A stretch of 64,000 bases of DNA from Campylobacter showae CSUNSWCD (GTDB lineage Bacteria > Campylobacterota > Campylobacteria > Campylobacterales > Campylobacteraceae), in contig NZ_AMZQ01000008.1 in the NCBI RefSeq assembly GCF_000313615.1, positions 124,001-188,000 on the forward strand, given 5' to 3'. The notes under the pieces were generated by a model, which saw nothing but the letters and a program-made list of their open reading frames with translations, made no database searches and was not told the DNA's origin. Shown one piece after another: positions 25,609-34,644 of this stretch (positions within the stretch are counted from its first letter, which is position 1; every line of letters begins with the position of its first letter). The translations under genes and the position numbers were made by a program.

Positions 25609-26265
25609 TTAAATCAAAATTTTAGCCGCTATGCCTAAAATCGCAGTTTGCGAGCGCAAAATATTTTTTGCTCTTAGTCCGTATTTTTTAGCGACTGCTT
25701 CTCGCTCGCTCTGGCTAAATCCACCTTCTGGCCCGATCGCTAAAATTTCCTTGCCCGCGTAACCGTCCAAATTTTCACCGTCAAAGTCTATAAGAGCGAC
25801 GTTTGGATAAAATTTAACTAGCTCATCCAGGCTTTTGTAAATTTCAAATTTCATCAAGTCGTTTCGTCCGCACTGCTCGCACGAGCTTATCAAAATACGC
25901 TCTAGCCGCGAAAAATCGAGTTTAAAGTTTTTTTGCGAAAACTCGGCGTAAAAAAATATGATTTTAGCTACGCCCATTTCGTTTAGGCTTGGCAAGGTTT
26001 TTTCAACCGTTTTTGGATCGACGACGGCCCAAGATAGCGTAAGATCGCTATCTTGCACCTCCACATCGTGCGAAAATATCAAATTTAGCTCCGCGCCCCT
26101 TTTGTCTAAATTTACGATTTCATAGATGTGGTTTTGCCCGTCGGTCAAATTTCGCACGTCGATGCGCTCGCCAAGTTTAGCGCGCCGCGCCTTCAGGTGT
26201 AAAAACGCCTCGCCTTCAAGCCTGATTTGCTCGTTTTTGGCCTCTTTTGAATATAAAAATTTCAT
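25609..26265 (-). CDS. rsmE: 16S rRNA (uracil-1498-N3)-methyltransferase
   Basis: The 218-residue SPOUT-class enzyme has an N-terminal PUA-like domain (HLKARRAKLGERIDV) and the knot motifs ILISSCEQCGRNDL near residue 117, EILAIGPEGGFSQSERE near 172 and ILRSQTAILG at the C-terminus. It methylates U1498 of 16S rRNA. It overlaps the downstream membrane protein gene by 4 bases. Confidence 0.94.
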   Translation of the reverse strand: MKFLYSKEAKNEQIRLEGEAFLHLKARRAKLGERIDVRNLTDGQNHIYEIVNLDKRGAELNLIFSHDVEVQDSDLTLSWAVVDPKTVEKTLPSLNEMGVAKIIFFYAEFSQKNFKLDFSRLERILISSCEQCGRNDLMKFEIYKSLDELVKFYPNVALIDFDGENLDGYAGKEILAIGPEGGFSQSEREAVAKKYGLRAKNILRSQTAILGIAAKILI

Positions 26266-26675
26266 CTCACCCCGCTTGCAATAAGTATCAAAACAAAATC
26301 AGCCGCGATTTTTAGGCGCATTTTGGCTCTAAAATCGGCAAAATTTTTCGTTTTTATCGCCTTTTTTAGCCGCTTAAACTCCATTGCTCCAAGCCCGATA
26401 AGTAGCGCCCAAACCGCGATCATCACGAGAGCTTTGAGACTCGGATAAAAGTAAAAAACGCTCATCAAAAGTAGCCCCGTAAGCATCATCGCTGCTAAAA
26501 ACGCATAGTATGTGGGCAAAAATAGCCTAATGCGCTTAGCGTAGGCTGGCGAATTTACGCCGAAATTTATCAGGCAAAAGTGCGCCGCGACGAGCGCTAA
26601 AAGCGTAAAGGCAAGGCCGATGTGGATGGAGCGCGCTAGCTCGTAGAGTTCTGAGAGATGCTCGTTAAATTTCAT
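26262..26675 (-). CDS. Four-helix integral membrane protein
   Basis: The 137-residue protein has four hydrophobic helices (about 17-35, 50-72, 80-100 and 120-136) with the histidines H18 and H31 near the first helix. The pattern is compatible with a small haem or copper membrane protein, but no motif proves it. It overlaps rsmE and the lipoprotein gene by 4 bases each, so it is in an operon. A homologue sits at the same place in C. jejuni as I recall. Confidence 0.65.
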   Translation of the reverse strand: MKFNEHLSELYELARSIHIGLAFTLLALVAAHFCLINFGVNSPAYAKRIRLFLPTYYAFLAAMMLTGLLLMSVFYFYPSLKALVMIAVWALLIGLGAMEFKRLKKAIKTKNFADFRAKMRLKIAADFVLILIASGVR

Positions 26676-26854
26676 TTTTCAGGCACCGGCTCAGGCGGCA
26701 TATTTTCGTCGATACTTACGTTTGCGTCGCTCTGCGCGATAGGTACGTCGCTAGGCACCGTGCTGCCAAGATCCAGCGACGCGGGCTCTTTTTTCTCCTC
26801 GCAGCCGCTAAAAAACAGCGCTGCCAGCGTCAAAATCGCAAAAATTTTCCTCAT
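26672..26854 (-). CDS. Small lipoprotein
   Basis: The 60-residue product has a lipoprotein signal peptide with the lipobox FFSGC, so Cys18 would be acylated. The remaining 42 residues are acidic and proline-rich, with no domain. It lies between queD and the membrane protein gene and overlaps the latter by four bases. It may be a shortened remnant of a longer lipoprotein found at this position in relatives. Confidence 0.6.
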   Translation of the reverse strand: MRKIFAILTLAALFFSGCEEKKEPASLDLGSTVPSDVPIAQSDANVSIDENMPPEPVPEK

Positions 26855-26859
26855 TTGCG

Positions 26860-27441
26860 CTAGACCTCCTTTGGATTTACTATTTTTTTGCCTAGCTTGA
26901 TCTTCTCAAACAACTCCGCGTCCTCCCACTCGGCTCTCACGCCATCAGAAAAGACGATCTCGTTTAAATTTACCTCACCCATTTTTGCGTTGTACGCATC
27001 CTCTCTAAAGCACTGCGCATAGCCCGTGTCGGTCTCGTGGATGATGACGCTGTGTAGCTTCACTTCGCGCTCGCCGTTTTGCATCTGAGTAGTTTTCAAA
27101 AGCCTATCGATCATCACGAAAAATATCCTGCAAAACTGCTCTGCGGAGGGATTTAGCGGGATCTCGATCCAGCGCGCAGAGTGTTTTTTGAGATCGTTTT
27201 TATACTCGGCACTATCTCCGCTAAATATCGTCGTACAGTGATCGAAGCTATCGATGATGCAGCCTATTTCGCGCTTCATCAGGCCAAAATCATACACCAT
27301 TCCCGCATTATCGAGAAAATTTGATTCAAGTAAAATTTCAGCCCTATAAGAGTGCCCGTGGATACTGGTTTTGCAGCGTTTCGAGCTACAAAATCTAACG
27401 ATATGGGCATTTTCAAATTTAAACATTTTTCTTATTATCAT
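26860..27441 (-). CDS. queD: 6-carboxytetrahydropterin synthase
   Basis: QueD makes 6-carboxytetrahydropterin from dihydroneopterin triphosphate, the second step of queuosine synthesis. The 193-residue protein has FKFENAHIVRFC, the zinc-binding SIHGHSYRAE near residue 27, MVYDFGLMKREI near 48 and the C-terminal VIIHETDTGYAQC with the catalytic His/Asp pair. It follows queE by 62 bases on the same strand. Confidence 0.95.
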   Translation of the reverse strand: MIIRKMFKFENAHIVRFCSSKRCKTSIHGHSYRAEILLESNFLDNAGMVYDFGLMKREIGCIIDSFDHCTTIFSGDSAEYKNDLKKHSARWIEIPLNPSAEQFCRIFFVMIDRLLKTTQMQNGEREVKLHSVIIHETDTGYAQCFREDAYNAKMGEVNLNEIVFSDGVRAEWEDAELFEKIKLGKKIVNPKEV

Positions 27442-27503
27442 CTTAGCTCCGTTTATTAAATTTTATCATTTCGCGCCGTAAAGTTGCGGGTTAAATTTAC
27501 GCC

Positions 27504-28268
27504 CTAAACCCCTTCTTTCGCGCCCCAAAGCCTGATATGTAGGCGATCGGAGTAGTTAAAGCCGTGCGTGATCGCAAACTGCGCGACGGATAGGGCGTTT
27601 TGCTCAAGGCTTATTTTATCATAACCTTGCGGCATACAAAAGACTTCCGCGTCGCAAAGCTCTAAAATACGCGAAATTTGCGCTATCGCCGACCCGTTTT
27701 CTACGCTTTTTTTATCAAGGACGAATTTATAAAAACTGCCCGCGGCATTTTGCTTTATCGCTTTTAGCGCGGCGGGATTTATGCGCTTAGCTTCGCTTTC
27801 GCCGCTATTTTCGAGTTTGACGCTGACGGCAAAACGGCATTTTTTATAAATTTCAAATTTGGCAAAATCCACCTCAATCGTGCCGTTCGTCTCAAAATGC
27901 GGCTCGTAGCACTCGCTGATCGCAAAATTTAAAAAATCTAGCAAAATTGGGTTTTTGTGATGTAGTAGCGGTTCGCCACCCGTGATGACGACGATAGGTT
28001 TGCGGCGTAAATTTGCGCTCAAATTTTGAGTGATTTTTATGAGTTCGTCATCACGGGTGATTTTTTGATACGAAAAATGTCCTGTAAAAACCGCGCGGAT
28101 CGTGTCGCAGCCAGTTAACGTCTTGCCGGTTTTGGGCGAGACGGCTCGCACGCCAAAGCCCGCGCAGTTTAGATTGCAACCCGCAAACCGCAAGAAAATC
28201 GCCAAACTGCCGCTGCTTGCGCCTTCGCCTTGGATGCTTAGAAAACTCTCGACTAGGTTTAAACTCAA
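27504..28268 (-). CDS. queE: 7-carboxy-7-deazaguanine synthase (radical SAM)
   Basis: QueE builds the deazaguanine ring from carboxytetrahydropterin. The 254-residue protein starts NLVESFLSIQGEGASSGSLA and has the GGEPLLH motif near residue 98. The cluster-binding cysteines are unusual: FAGCNLNC is followed by 18 residues before the GCDT cysteine, instead of the usual two. The C-D-T of the standard motif is kept, so the loop was expanded rather than lost. The expanded spacing is known from some QueE proteins, and as far as I recall from Campylobacter. Confidence 0.93.
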   Translation of the reverse strand: MSLNLVESFLSIQGEGASSGSLAIFLRFAGCNLNCAGFGVRAVSPKTGKTLTGCDTIRAVFTGHFSYQKITRDDELIKITQNLSANLRRKPIVVITGGEPLLHHKNPILLDFLNFAISECYEPHFETNGTIEVDFAKFEIYKKCRFAVSVKLENSGESEAKRINPAALKAIKQNAAGSFYKFVLDKKSVENGSAIAQISRILELCDAEVFCMPQGYDKISLEQNALSVAQFAITHGFNYSDRLHIRLWGAKEGV

Positions 28269-28473
28269 ATTTTGCCTTTTAAATTTTGGACGATTATATC
28301 AAAATTTGAAGGGTGATTTCATTTGACAAGACGGTTTTTGCGCCAAATTTGAGCGGATTTTGTTAGAAAAACGGCGGTAAATTTATGGGTAAAAAATAAA
28401 ATTTGTATGTAGTGAAATTTAATAAAAAGCAGGCTAAATTTACGTCAAATCTAGCGTAAATTTAACCCTAATT

Positions 28474-29442
28474 TCAGCCACCCGTTTGGTAAAAGGCGCG
28501 GCTTGAGGTTTCGTTTTGAGCGCCGATCGCCCATTTGTTTTCTTTGGGCTTATTTTGCAACACCTGGCGCAATATCTCGCTAGCGCCCGCGATATCGCCC
28601 TTTCTCACTGCGTCTTTTATGCTCATCGCATCCTCGAAATACAGGCACGGAATGAGATGTCCCTCGGCCGTGAGGCGTATGCGGTTACAGCTCTCGCAAA
28701 AGTCGTGTTTGTGCGGGTCGATGACGCCAAATGTGTAGCCGTCCTCTAATCGGTAGATGCTGGCTGGACTGGTCGGGATCTTTTCGGCGGCTTCAAAGCG
28801 ATATTTTTGCGCGATGATGTCTAAAATTTCAGCCGATTTCATGCCTTTTAGCTCGTCATTTGCGTGGATGTTTTCCATATATTCGATAAAGCGAATTTGA
28901 CAACCCATAGAGCGTGCAAACTCTAGCAAAGATACGATCTCGTCGTCGTTTACGCCTCTTAGCGCGACGGTGTTTAGCTTGACTTTTAGCCCGGCTTCAA
29001 GCGCAGCGTCAAGGCCCGCTAAAACCTCGTGCAAGACGCTTTTTTGCGCGAGAAATTTGGCTTTTTCTGTTTTTAAGCTGTCAAGCGACATATTTATGCG
29101 CTTTAAACCCGCGTTTTTTAGGGCTTTTGCGTAGTGTTTGAGCATAAAGCCGTTTGTCGTGATGGCTAGATCGACATCGGGGCTGTGCTCGTTTATCATC
29201 GCGATAAATTTGTCCAAGTCCTTGCGCAGTAGCGGTTCGCCGCCCGTTATGCGGATCTTTTTTACGCCTTCGTCTAGGCAGACTTTGACAAATAAAAACA
29301 GTTCCTCAAAGCTCAGTAAATTTTCCCTCGGTTCCCAGCTAAACGGAGTTTTAGGCATGCAGTATTTGCATCTAAAGTTGCATCTTTGCGTGACCGAAAT
29401 ACGCAGATAATCAACCGTCCGTCCGTGCCCGTCTATTAACAT
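28474..29442 (-). CDS. moaA: GTP 3',8-cyclase MoaA
   Basis: MoaA is the radical SAM enzyme that starts molybdenum cofactor synthesis. The 322-residue protein has the N-terminal cluster motif [10 protein letters not shown] near residue 20 and [12 protein letters not shown] near 65. The second cluster shows as [20 protein letters not shown] near 245. The usual C-terminal GG is kept as the last two residues (TGG). It fits with mobA elsewhere in the window and with molybdoenzyme use. Confidence 0.97.
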   Translation of the reverse strand: MLIDGHGRTVDYLRISVTQRCNFRCKYCMPKTPFSWEPRENLLSFEELFLFVKVCLDEGVKKIRITGGEPLLRKDLDKFIAMINEHSPDVDLAITTNGFMLKHYAKALKNAGLKRINMSLDSLKTEKAKFLAQKSVLHEVLAGLDAALEAGLKVKLNTVALRGVNDDEIVSLLEFARSMGCQIRFIEYMENIHANDELKGMKSAEILDIIAQKYRFEAAEKIPTSPASIYRLEDGYTFGVIDPHKHDFCESCNRIRLTAEGHLIPCLYFEDAMSIKDAVRKGDIAGASEILRQVLQNKPKENKWAIGAQNETSSRAFYQTGG

Positions 29443-29582
29443 TTTTCGCCCCTAAATTTTATCAAAACCATTTAATTTTGATTTGGTTAGAAGGCATTAT
29501 AGGAAGTTAAGCTTTAAATTTTTTTAAAATTCGCGTATGAAAATAATGTTATTTTTTTATATTTCGCGCCTTAGTTTTAACA

Positions 29583-30098
29583 CTAAATCAGCTCCCGCAG
29601 TTTTAGCGTCAGCTCGACCTTGCCGACGCCAACGCACAGCTCTTTTGCGATGCTTTCGACGCTTTTGCCTTCGCTATACATCTGCACGATGCGCTTTTCG
29701 TCGTCCTCGCCGTTTGGAGCCGAGATCTTGCTGATGCTTTTGGTGCGCTCTTCAAGCGTAAATAGCCTATCTTGCTGCTGGCTTTGGAAGCTATCTATCG
29801 AGCTTTCGATGCCTTGGAGGGTGTTTATTATCGGAGTTATTTTTTGATTTATTTTTTCGTTTAGGCGCTGTTCGAGGTTGCTTTCTAGTTGCACTACGTC
29901 AAATTCGGCCGGCTCGCTGTGTTGATTAAAATTCGCAACCTGTTTTTTTACCGCGTGAAGCTCTTGTATTAGGCTTTCGATAGCTTTTTCGTATCTTGAA
30001 AATTTCCTTGAGGCCTCTAAATCTTTTATAAAAACCAGCACGAAAAGCACCGTTAAAATCAGCCCGAAAATTACAAATATTATCAAGTCGTTACTCAT
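29583..30098 (-). CDS. Membrane-anchored coiled-coil protein with a C-terminal helix-turn-helix
   Basis: The 171-residue protein has an N-terminal membrane helix (about 4-24), a long coiled coil (about 30-118) and a C-terminal segment EKRIVQMYSEGKSVESIAKE followed by GKVELTLKLREL that looks like a small DNA-binding-type helix-turn-helix (DUF6115-like). It overlaps the following gene by 8 bases. The role is unknown. Confidence 0.6.
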   Translation of the reverse strand: MSNDLIIFVIFGLILTVLFVLVFIKDLEASRKFSRYEKAIESLIQELHAVKKQVANFNQHSEPAEFDVVQLESNLEQRLNEKINQKITPIINTLQGIESSIDSFQSQQQDRLFTLEERTKSISKISAPNGEDDEKRIVQMYSEGKSVESIAKELCVGVGKVELTLKLRELI

Positions 30099-30609
30099 CG
30101 TTCATCTCCTTTAGTTCTCTTATCATAGCGCGCTCCCTGGCTGTCACGTAGCCGTTGTAGTCGCTCTCGTCGCTCTCGTTTATGCGCGTGATTTTGGCGG
30201 TTTTTTCATCTAGCGCTTCAAAAAATATCGCCACGTCTCGCTTTGGAAAAATAGGCATAAAAATGCGTCCGTAGTAGCCCACACCTTCTTTAAATTTAGC
30301 CTCTTTTATCCTAAAATTTTCAAAATTTATCCCGTCAAGCGCGCTAGATTGAGCAAGCTCTAGTTTTATAAATTTTTCATTTTTTATATAGGCGTTTAGC
30401 TCGTCAAATTTGCGGTGAAGCTCGACAAGTAGCGTTAGTATCACCTGATCGCTTTCTTTCGTGTCGCCCTTTGCTTTGGCGCGCTTCATCCATGCTCCCA
30501 GCGGATCGTCCTCGTTGCCGCTTAGTTTGTCGAATTCGCGCAAAAAATCACTCTCTCGCTCGCCGATTTCCTCAAAAACTATGTCTAAATTTGCTGGAAC
30601 CAGTCTCAT
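30091..30609 (-). CDS. Conserved Campylobacter hypothetical protein
   Basis: The 172-residue cytoplasmic protein has a helical acidic first half (FEEIGERESDFLREFDKLSG) and a beta-rich second half (YYGRIFMPIFPKRDVAIFFEA). The second half has the look of a PilZ-like barrel, but the RXXXR and D/NXSXXG binding motifs are not clear. It is coupled to mqnP (4-base overlap) and to the coiled-coil gene. Confidence 0.55.
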   Translation of the reverse strand: MRLVPANLDIVFEEIGERESDFLREFDKLSGNEDDPLGAWMKRAKAKGDTKESDQVILTLLVELHRKFDELNAYIKNEKFIKLELAQSSALDGINFENFRIKEAKFKEGVGYYGRIFMPIFPKRDVAIFFEALDEKTAKITRINESDESDYNGYVTARERAMIRELKEMNDE

Positions 30610-31472
30610 AGGCTAGCCCAAACGAAAACGAAAAAAAGTATGCCCAGATAGCCGTTTAGCGTGAAAAACGCGCGGTCGATCTTGCTAAAATCTCGCCTAA
30701 CGATGCGGTGTTCGGCAACTAAGATGCCACCGCAGAGCAAAATGCCAGCATACGCCGCCGCGCCAAGCCCTCCCGCCCACGCAAAAAGCAACCAAAATAT
30801 CACGGCCGTGGCGTGAAAGATCGCCGAGATAAACATCGTAGCCTTTTCGCCGTAAACACTAGGGATGCTAAAAAGCCCGTGCTCGCGGTCAAATTCGATA
30901 TCCTGAAGCGAATAAAGCAGGTCAAATCCCGCCACCCAAAACATCACGCCAAGGCAGAGCAGCACGCTAAAAAGCGGTATCTCGCCCGCAACGGCGACGG
31001 CTCCAGCTATCGGCGCAAGACCTAGCGAGAGGCCTAAAACTAGGTGCGCTAGCTCGCTAAAACGCTTAAAAAGCGAATATCCGCCAAGTACGGCTAGGAT
31101 CGGAAAGCTCAGCCAAAACGCAAGATCGTTTACGAGATAGGCGACAAGCACGAAGATGGCGGCGTTTGCGGCGATAAAAATTTGCAAATTCGTCCTGCCG
31201 ATACGCCCGTCTACGCTCGGGCGATTTGCCGTGCGCGGGTTTAGTTTGTCGATGTCCTCGTCCTTGTAGCGGTTAAACGCCATCGCGAAATTTCGCGCCG
31301 AAACTGCGCAAAGAACGCCCAAAATAAGCAGCTTCCAGCCAAACCAAGCCGTGCCGTTTACCTGCGCGCTCGCCGTTATCATCGCGGTAAAGATAAAAGG
31401 TAGCGCGAAAATCGAGTGTTTAAAGACGATCAGTTCGTTAATATCTTTTAAAATATTTATAAATTTTTGCAT
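30606..31472 (-). CDS. mqnP: UbiA-type prenyltransferase of menaquinone synthesis (MqnP)
   Basis: The 288-residue membrane protein has about eight helices and two aspartate-rich motifs: NRYKDEDIDKLNPRTANRP near residue 67 and DLLYSLQDIEFDREHGLFSI near 184. These bind Mg-prenyl diphosphate. It resembles 4-hydroxybenzoate prenyltransferases. In organisms that use the futalosine route and lack ubiquinone, as Campylobacter does, this protein is MqnP and makes menaquinone precursors. A MenA-type enzyme is also encoded at 10527. Confidence 0.88.
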   Translation of the reverse strand: MQKFINILKDINELIVFKHSIFALPFIFTAMITASAQVNGTAWFGWKLLILGVLCAVSARNFAMAFNRYKDEDIDKLNPRTANRPSVDGRIGRTNLQIFIAANAAIFVLVAYLVNDLAFWLSFPILAVLGGYSLFKRFSELAHLVLGLSLGLAPIAGAVAVAGEIPLFSVLLCLGVMFWVAGFDLLYSLQDIEFDREHGLFSIPSVYGEKATMFISAIFHATAVIFWLLFAWAGGLGAAAYAGILLCGGILVAEHRIVRRDFSKIDRAFFTLNGYLGILFFVFVWASL

Positions 31473-31562
31473 AATCTTCCTGAAATTTTTGCTTTATTTT
31501 ATCTTATAAAAGCGTAAATTGTGATAAAATTTGAGTAGATTCACGAATTTTAAGGCATTTTT

Positions 31563-32453
31563 ATGAAAGAACTCGCCATCATCGGCACCACGGCTAGCGG
31601 TAAAACGGCGCTCGCGCTAAAGCTTGCAAGCGAATTTAACGGAGTGATTCTGAGTCTTGATTCACTTTGCGTTTATAAATTTATCGATATCGCTAGCGCT
31701 AAACCCAGCGCGGACGAGCTAGCCTCAGTGCCGCATTTTGGGGTAAATTTGCTGATGCCCGATGAACATTTTGACGTCGGGATGTTTTTTGATATTTATA
31801 AAACGGCTCGCGAATTTGCGCAAAAAAACGGCAAAAATTTATTTATAACCGGCGGCAGCGGATTTTATCTAAAGGCGCTTTTATCGGGTCTCACGCCCAA
31901 ATTTGAGCGCGTAGAAAGCGGCCTATCAAACTCTCAAATTTACGAGCTAGTTTCAAGCCTCGATCCCGAATTTGCCGCCAAATTTAGCGCAAACGACACC
32001 TACCGACTGCAAAAGTGGTTTGATATCCACTCCTTTTTGCGCTCTAGCGGGCGAGACGAGGCCGTGAGCGCGTATCTGCGCAAAAACACCCTAGCCCCCG
32101 TCGCGTCAAATTTGGCGATTTTCGAGCTTAGCTGGGATAGGGACGAGCTAAGAGGACGCATTAAAGAACGCACTAGGGCGATGTTTGAGCAGGGTTTACT
32201 GGATGAGGCGCGCGGGCTGTTTGCGAGATATCCGCAGCGACCAAAGCCGCTAAACTCGGTCGGACTAAAAGAGTGCGGCGAGTTTTTGCGAGGCGAGATC
32301 AAAACCGAGGCTGAGCTAGAAGAGCTCATCTGTACGCACACGGCACAGCTGGCTAAGCGTCAGCGGACGTTTAATAGATCGCAGTTTGAGAGTAAATTTA
32401 GCGGCAGCGTCGGGGAGTGTGAAGAGAAAATCACAGAATTTTTAAGTGATTAA
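31563..32453 (+). CDS. miaA: tRNA dimethylallyltransferase
   Basis: MiaA adds an isopentenyl group to A37 of tRNAs reading UNN codons. The 296-residue protein has the P-loop GTTASGKTALAL at the N-terminus, SLDSLCVYKFIDIASAKPS near residue 32, GGSGFYLKALLSGL near 98 and the C-terminal KRQRTFNRSQF. An upstream TTTTATG start context with a weak ribosome site is accepted because the N-terminus aligns with the family. Confidence 0.96.
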   Translation: MKELAIIGTTASGKTALALKLASEFNGVILSLDSLCVYKFIDIASAKPSADELASVPHFGVNLLMPDEHFDVGMFFDIYKTAREFAQKNGKNLFITGGSGFYLKALLSGLTPKFERVESGLSNSQIYELVSSLDPEFAAKFSANDTYRLQKWFDIHSFLRSSGRDEAVSAYLRKNTLAPVASNLAIFELSWDRDELRGRIKERTRAMFEQGLLDEARGLFARYPQRPKPLNSVGLKECGEFLRGEIKTEAELEELICTHTAQLAKRQRTFNRSQFESKFSGSVGECEEKITEFLSD

Positions 32454-32467
32454 ATTTGCAAATTTGG

Positions 32468-32651
32468 CGGCTCGTCTTTTGAGCGTCTTTGAATGAGTTT
32501 GAAATTTTAAGTCTGCGGCAGACTACTTGTCTAGCCTTGACTTAAAATTTCTGCACAACATTCAAATCCATCTCAAAATACTTCGCCTTGACTTTACGCT
32601 CAAATTTGCAAATTTAACTCGAAATTTTACGCACCGAGACCTGCATCTTGA
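32468..32651 (-). repeat. Intergenic element, copy B1 (antisense to miaA)
   Basis: On the minus strand the copy reads GGCGAAGTATTTTGAGATGG, TTGTGCAG, arm GAAATTTTAAGTC, AAGGCTAGACAAGTAGTCTG, CCGCA, arm GACTTAAAATTTC (perfect 13-bp pairing), GACGCTC and GACGAGCC. Its outer end lies 14 bases after the miaA stop. It forms an inverted pair with copy B2. Confidence 0.75.
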
Positions 32652-32840
32652 CGGCGCTAAATTTGGTTTAGTCAAAATTTAGCACGCTGCGCGTTTTTAA
32701 ATTTAAGCTGCTAGCTTTAATGAAATTTGCAGTTAAATTTAGTAAAATCGGCAAAATATTCAAGACAAAATAGTATATTTGGATAATTTTTTATTGGGTG
32801 CGACCGTGTCGGGTTGCGGCATCATAAATTTAAAATAAAA

Positions 32841-32970
32841 AGGCGCGGTATCGCGAGATAATTTTTGAGGTTGTGAAGCTAAAAATTTTGCGTAGGCTGG
32901 ACAAGTAGTCCGCCGAGCTAAATTTTAGCAAACTCCGCAAAAAGTATCCGCGAGACAAGCCGTAGAAAGG
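32841..32970 (+). repeat. Intergenic element, copy B2 (directly before queH)
   Basis: The copy reads GGTATCGCGAGATAATTTTT, GAGGTTGTG, arm GCTAAAAATTTT, GCGTAGGCTGGACAAGTAGT, CCGCCGAG, arm CTAAATTTTAG, CTCCGCAAAAAGTATCCGCG, AGACAAGCC and AGAAAGG. The last bases act as the queH ribosome binding site. Between B1 and B2 lie about 190 bases with no gene. Confidence 0.75.
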
Positions 32971-32974
32971 TAAA

Positions 32975-34051
32975 ATGTTAGTTCACATCTGCTGCTCCGT
33001 CGACAGCCACTATTTCCTGCAACGCCTGCGCGCCGACCGTCCGCACGAGCGTCTAGTTGGCTATTTCTACGATCCCAACATCCACCCGTACAGCGAGTTT
33101 ATGATGAGGTTTCGCGACGTAAAAAGGAGCTGCGAAAAGCTAGGGGTCGAGCTCATCTGCGGCGAATACGAATACGAGGCGTGGCTAGATGGCGCAAAGG
33201 GGCTTGAAAACGAGCCTGAAAAGGGCAAGCGCTGCGCGTACTGCTTTGATTTTCGCGTGGGAAATTCGGCTAAAAAAGCGCTCGAGCTGGGCGAAAAATC
33301 TATCACCACAACGCTGCTGATGAGTCCGAAAAAGGACTTCTCGCAGCTAAAAAGCGCACTAGATAAGGCCGCTAGCGAATACGGCCTCGAAACATTTGCC
33401 GTGGACTACCGCGCGGGCGGCGGCACGAACACGCAGTTTGAGCTCGCTAAAAAAGATAAACTCTATCATCAAAACTATTGCGGCTGTATTTTCGGGCTTA
33501 GCAAGCAGCGCGAGGCGCAAAAACTGCCGCTTAGCGAGCTGATGAGCGAGGTGGGCGGGCGAGTGATGCCAGGAGGCATCGAAGAGCGTCTGGAGCTTTA
33601 TGAAAAGGTGCGCGAGTGCGAGGCTGCTGGCGTGAAATTTCATCTGTCGCGCAAATATTTTCTAAACTACCGCCTGCTACGCGCCTACGTCAAATTTGGC
33701 GGCTCGGTCGTGCCGTCGTATTTTCTACTTTACTCGCATTTTAAGCGCGAAAACGTCAAATTTAGCGTGAGCGAGACAGCGCAAATTTGCGACGAGCTGC
33801 GAGACGGCGTGATGCTGCTAAATTTAGCCAAATTTAACGAGCTCTCGGGCGAAAATTTCGCTAGCGTAAACGAGCTTTGCCGCCGGCCTATCGCCGTACC
33901 TCGCGAGCTAGAAATCCGCCGTGAGCTGTGCGGAGAATTTAGCCAAAATCCTATAATCGTGCTGGACAAAATTCGCGCGGGCAGGTACGAAATCTACGCT
34001 AAAGACGAGCTTTATAACGATAGTCGCGAGGTTTTGGTGGCGCAAATTTGA
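32975..34051 (+). CDS. queH: Epoxyqueuosine reductase QueH
   Basis: QueH (former DUF208) performs the last step of queuosine synthesis, reducing epoxyqueuosine in tRNA. The 358-residue protein has the family cysteine pairs: HICCSVDS at the N-terminus, KRCAYCFDFRVG near residue 87 and NYCGCIFGLSKQRE near 168, which hold an iron-sulfur cluster and a second metal. QueD and QueE are encoded 5 kb upstream. At about 130 residues longer than many QueH proteins, it has a C-terminal extension seen in epsilonproteobacteria. The intergenic element immediately upstream supplies AAAGG. Confidence 0.92.
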   Translation: MLVHICCSVDSHYFLQRLRADRPHERLVGYFYDPNIHPYSEFMMRFRDVKRSCEKLGVELICGEYEYEAWLDGAKGLENEPEKGKRCAYCFDFRVGNSAKKALELGEKSITTTLLMSPKKDFSQLKSALDKAASEYGLETFAVDYRAGGGTNTQFELAKKDKLYHQNYCGCIFGLSKQREAQKLPLSELMSEVGGRVMPGGIEERLELYEKVRECEAAGVKFHLSRKYFLNYRLLRAYVKFGGSVVPSYFLLYSHFKRENVKFSVSETAQICDELRDGVMLLNLAKFNELSGENFASVNELCRRPIAVPRELEIRRELCGEFSQNPIIVLDKIRAGRYEIYAKDELYNDSREVLVAQI

Positions 34052-34187
34052 GCCAAATTTAGCGTGCTCGAGATAAAAAACGGGCGCGGAAATTTAGAGG
34101 CTAAATTTTGCCACGGCCAAATCAATAATCTTTTTCTTAGCAAAATTTGGCTAAAATCGGCTTTAAATTTTACTCACAAGGTTTAAA

Positions 34188-34634
34188 GTGATCGACATCG
34201 TTGAAATCCAAAAAATACTCCCGCACAGATATCCATTTCTGCTAATCGACCGAGTTACCGAGCTTGAGCCCGCCAAACACATCGTTGCGTACAAAAACGT
34301 AACGATCGGCGAGCCCGTATTTCAGGGGCATTTCCCGGGCCACCCGATATATCCCGGCGTCATGATCATCGAGGGTATGGCGCAAGCAGGCGGCGTACTC
34401 GCGTTTAAGAGCATGAGCGACGAACATCAAGCGGGTATCGAAAATAAAGTCGTTTATTTTATGAGCATCGACGGAGCGAAATTTCGCCATCCTATACGCC
34501 CCGGCGACAGGCTCGAGTACCGCCTCGAAGTGCTAAAACACAAAGGCAACATCTGGGTGCTAAAAGGCGAAGCCTACGTGGACGGCACGCTATCGTGCGA
34601 AGCCGAGCTAAAAGCTATGATCGTAGATAAATAA
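34188..34634 (+). CDS. fabZ: 3-hydroxyacyl-ACP dehydratase FabZ
   Basis: The 148-residue hot-dog fold enzyme has [14 protein letters not shown] at the N-terminus, the catalytic [20 protein letters not shown] near residue 46 (His and Glu) and [12 protein letters not shown] near 100. It dehydrates hydroxyacyl-ACP in fatty acid and lipid A precursor synthesis. The start is GTG at 34188, followed by the conserved IDIVEIQKI. lpxA follows after 10 bases, as in many Gram-negative genomes. Confidence 0.97.
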   Translation: MIDIVEIQKILPHRYPFLLIDRVTELEPAKHIVAYKNVTIGEPVFQGHFPGHPIYPGVMIIEGMAQAGGVLAFKSMSDEHQAGIENKVVYFMSIDGAKFRHPIRPGDRLEYRLEVLKHKGNIWVLKGEAYVDGTLSCEAELKAMIVDK

Positions 34635-34644
34635 GCGAGCCAAA

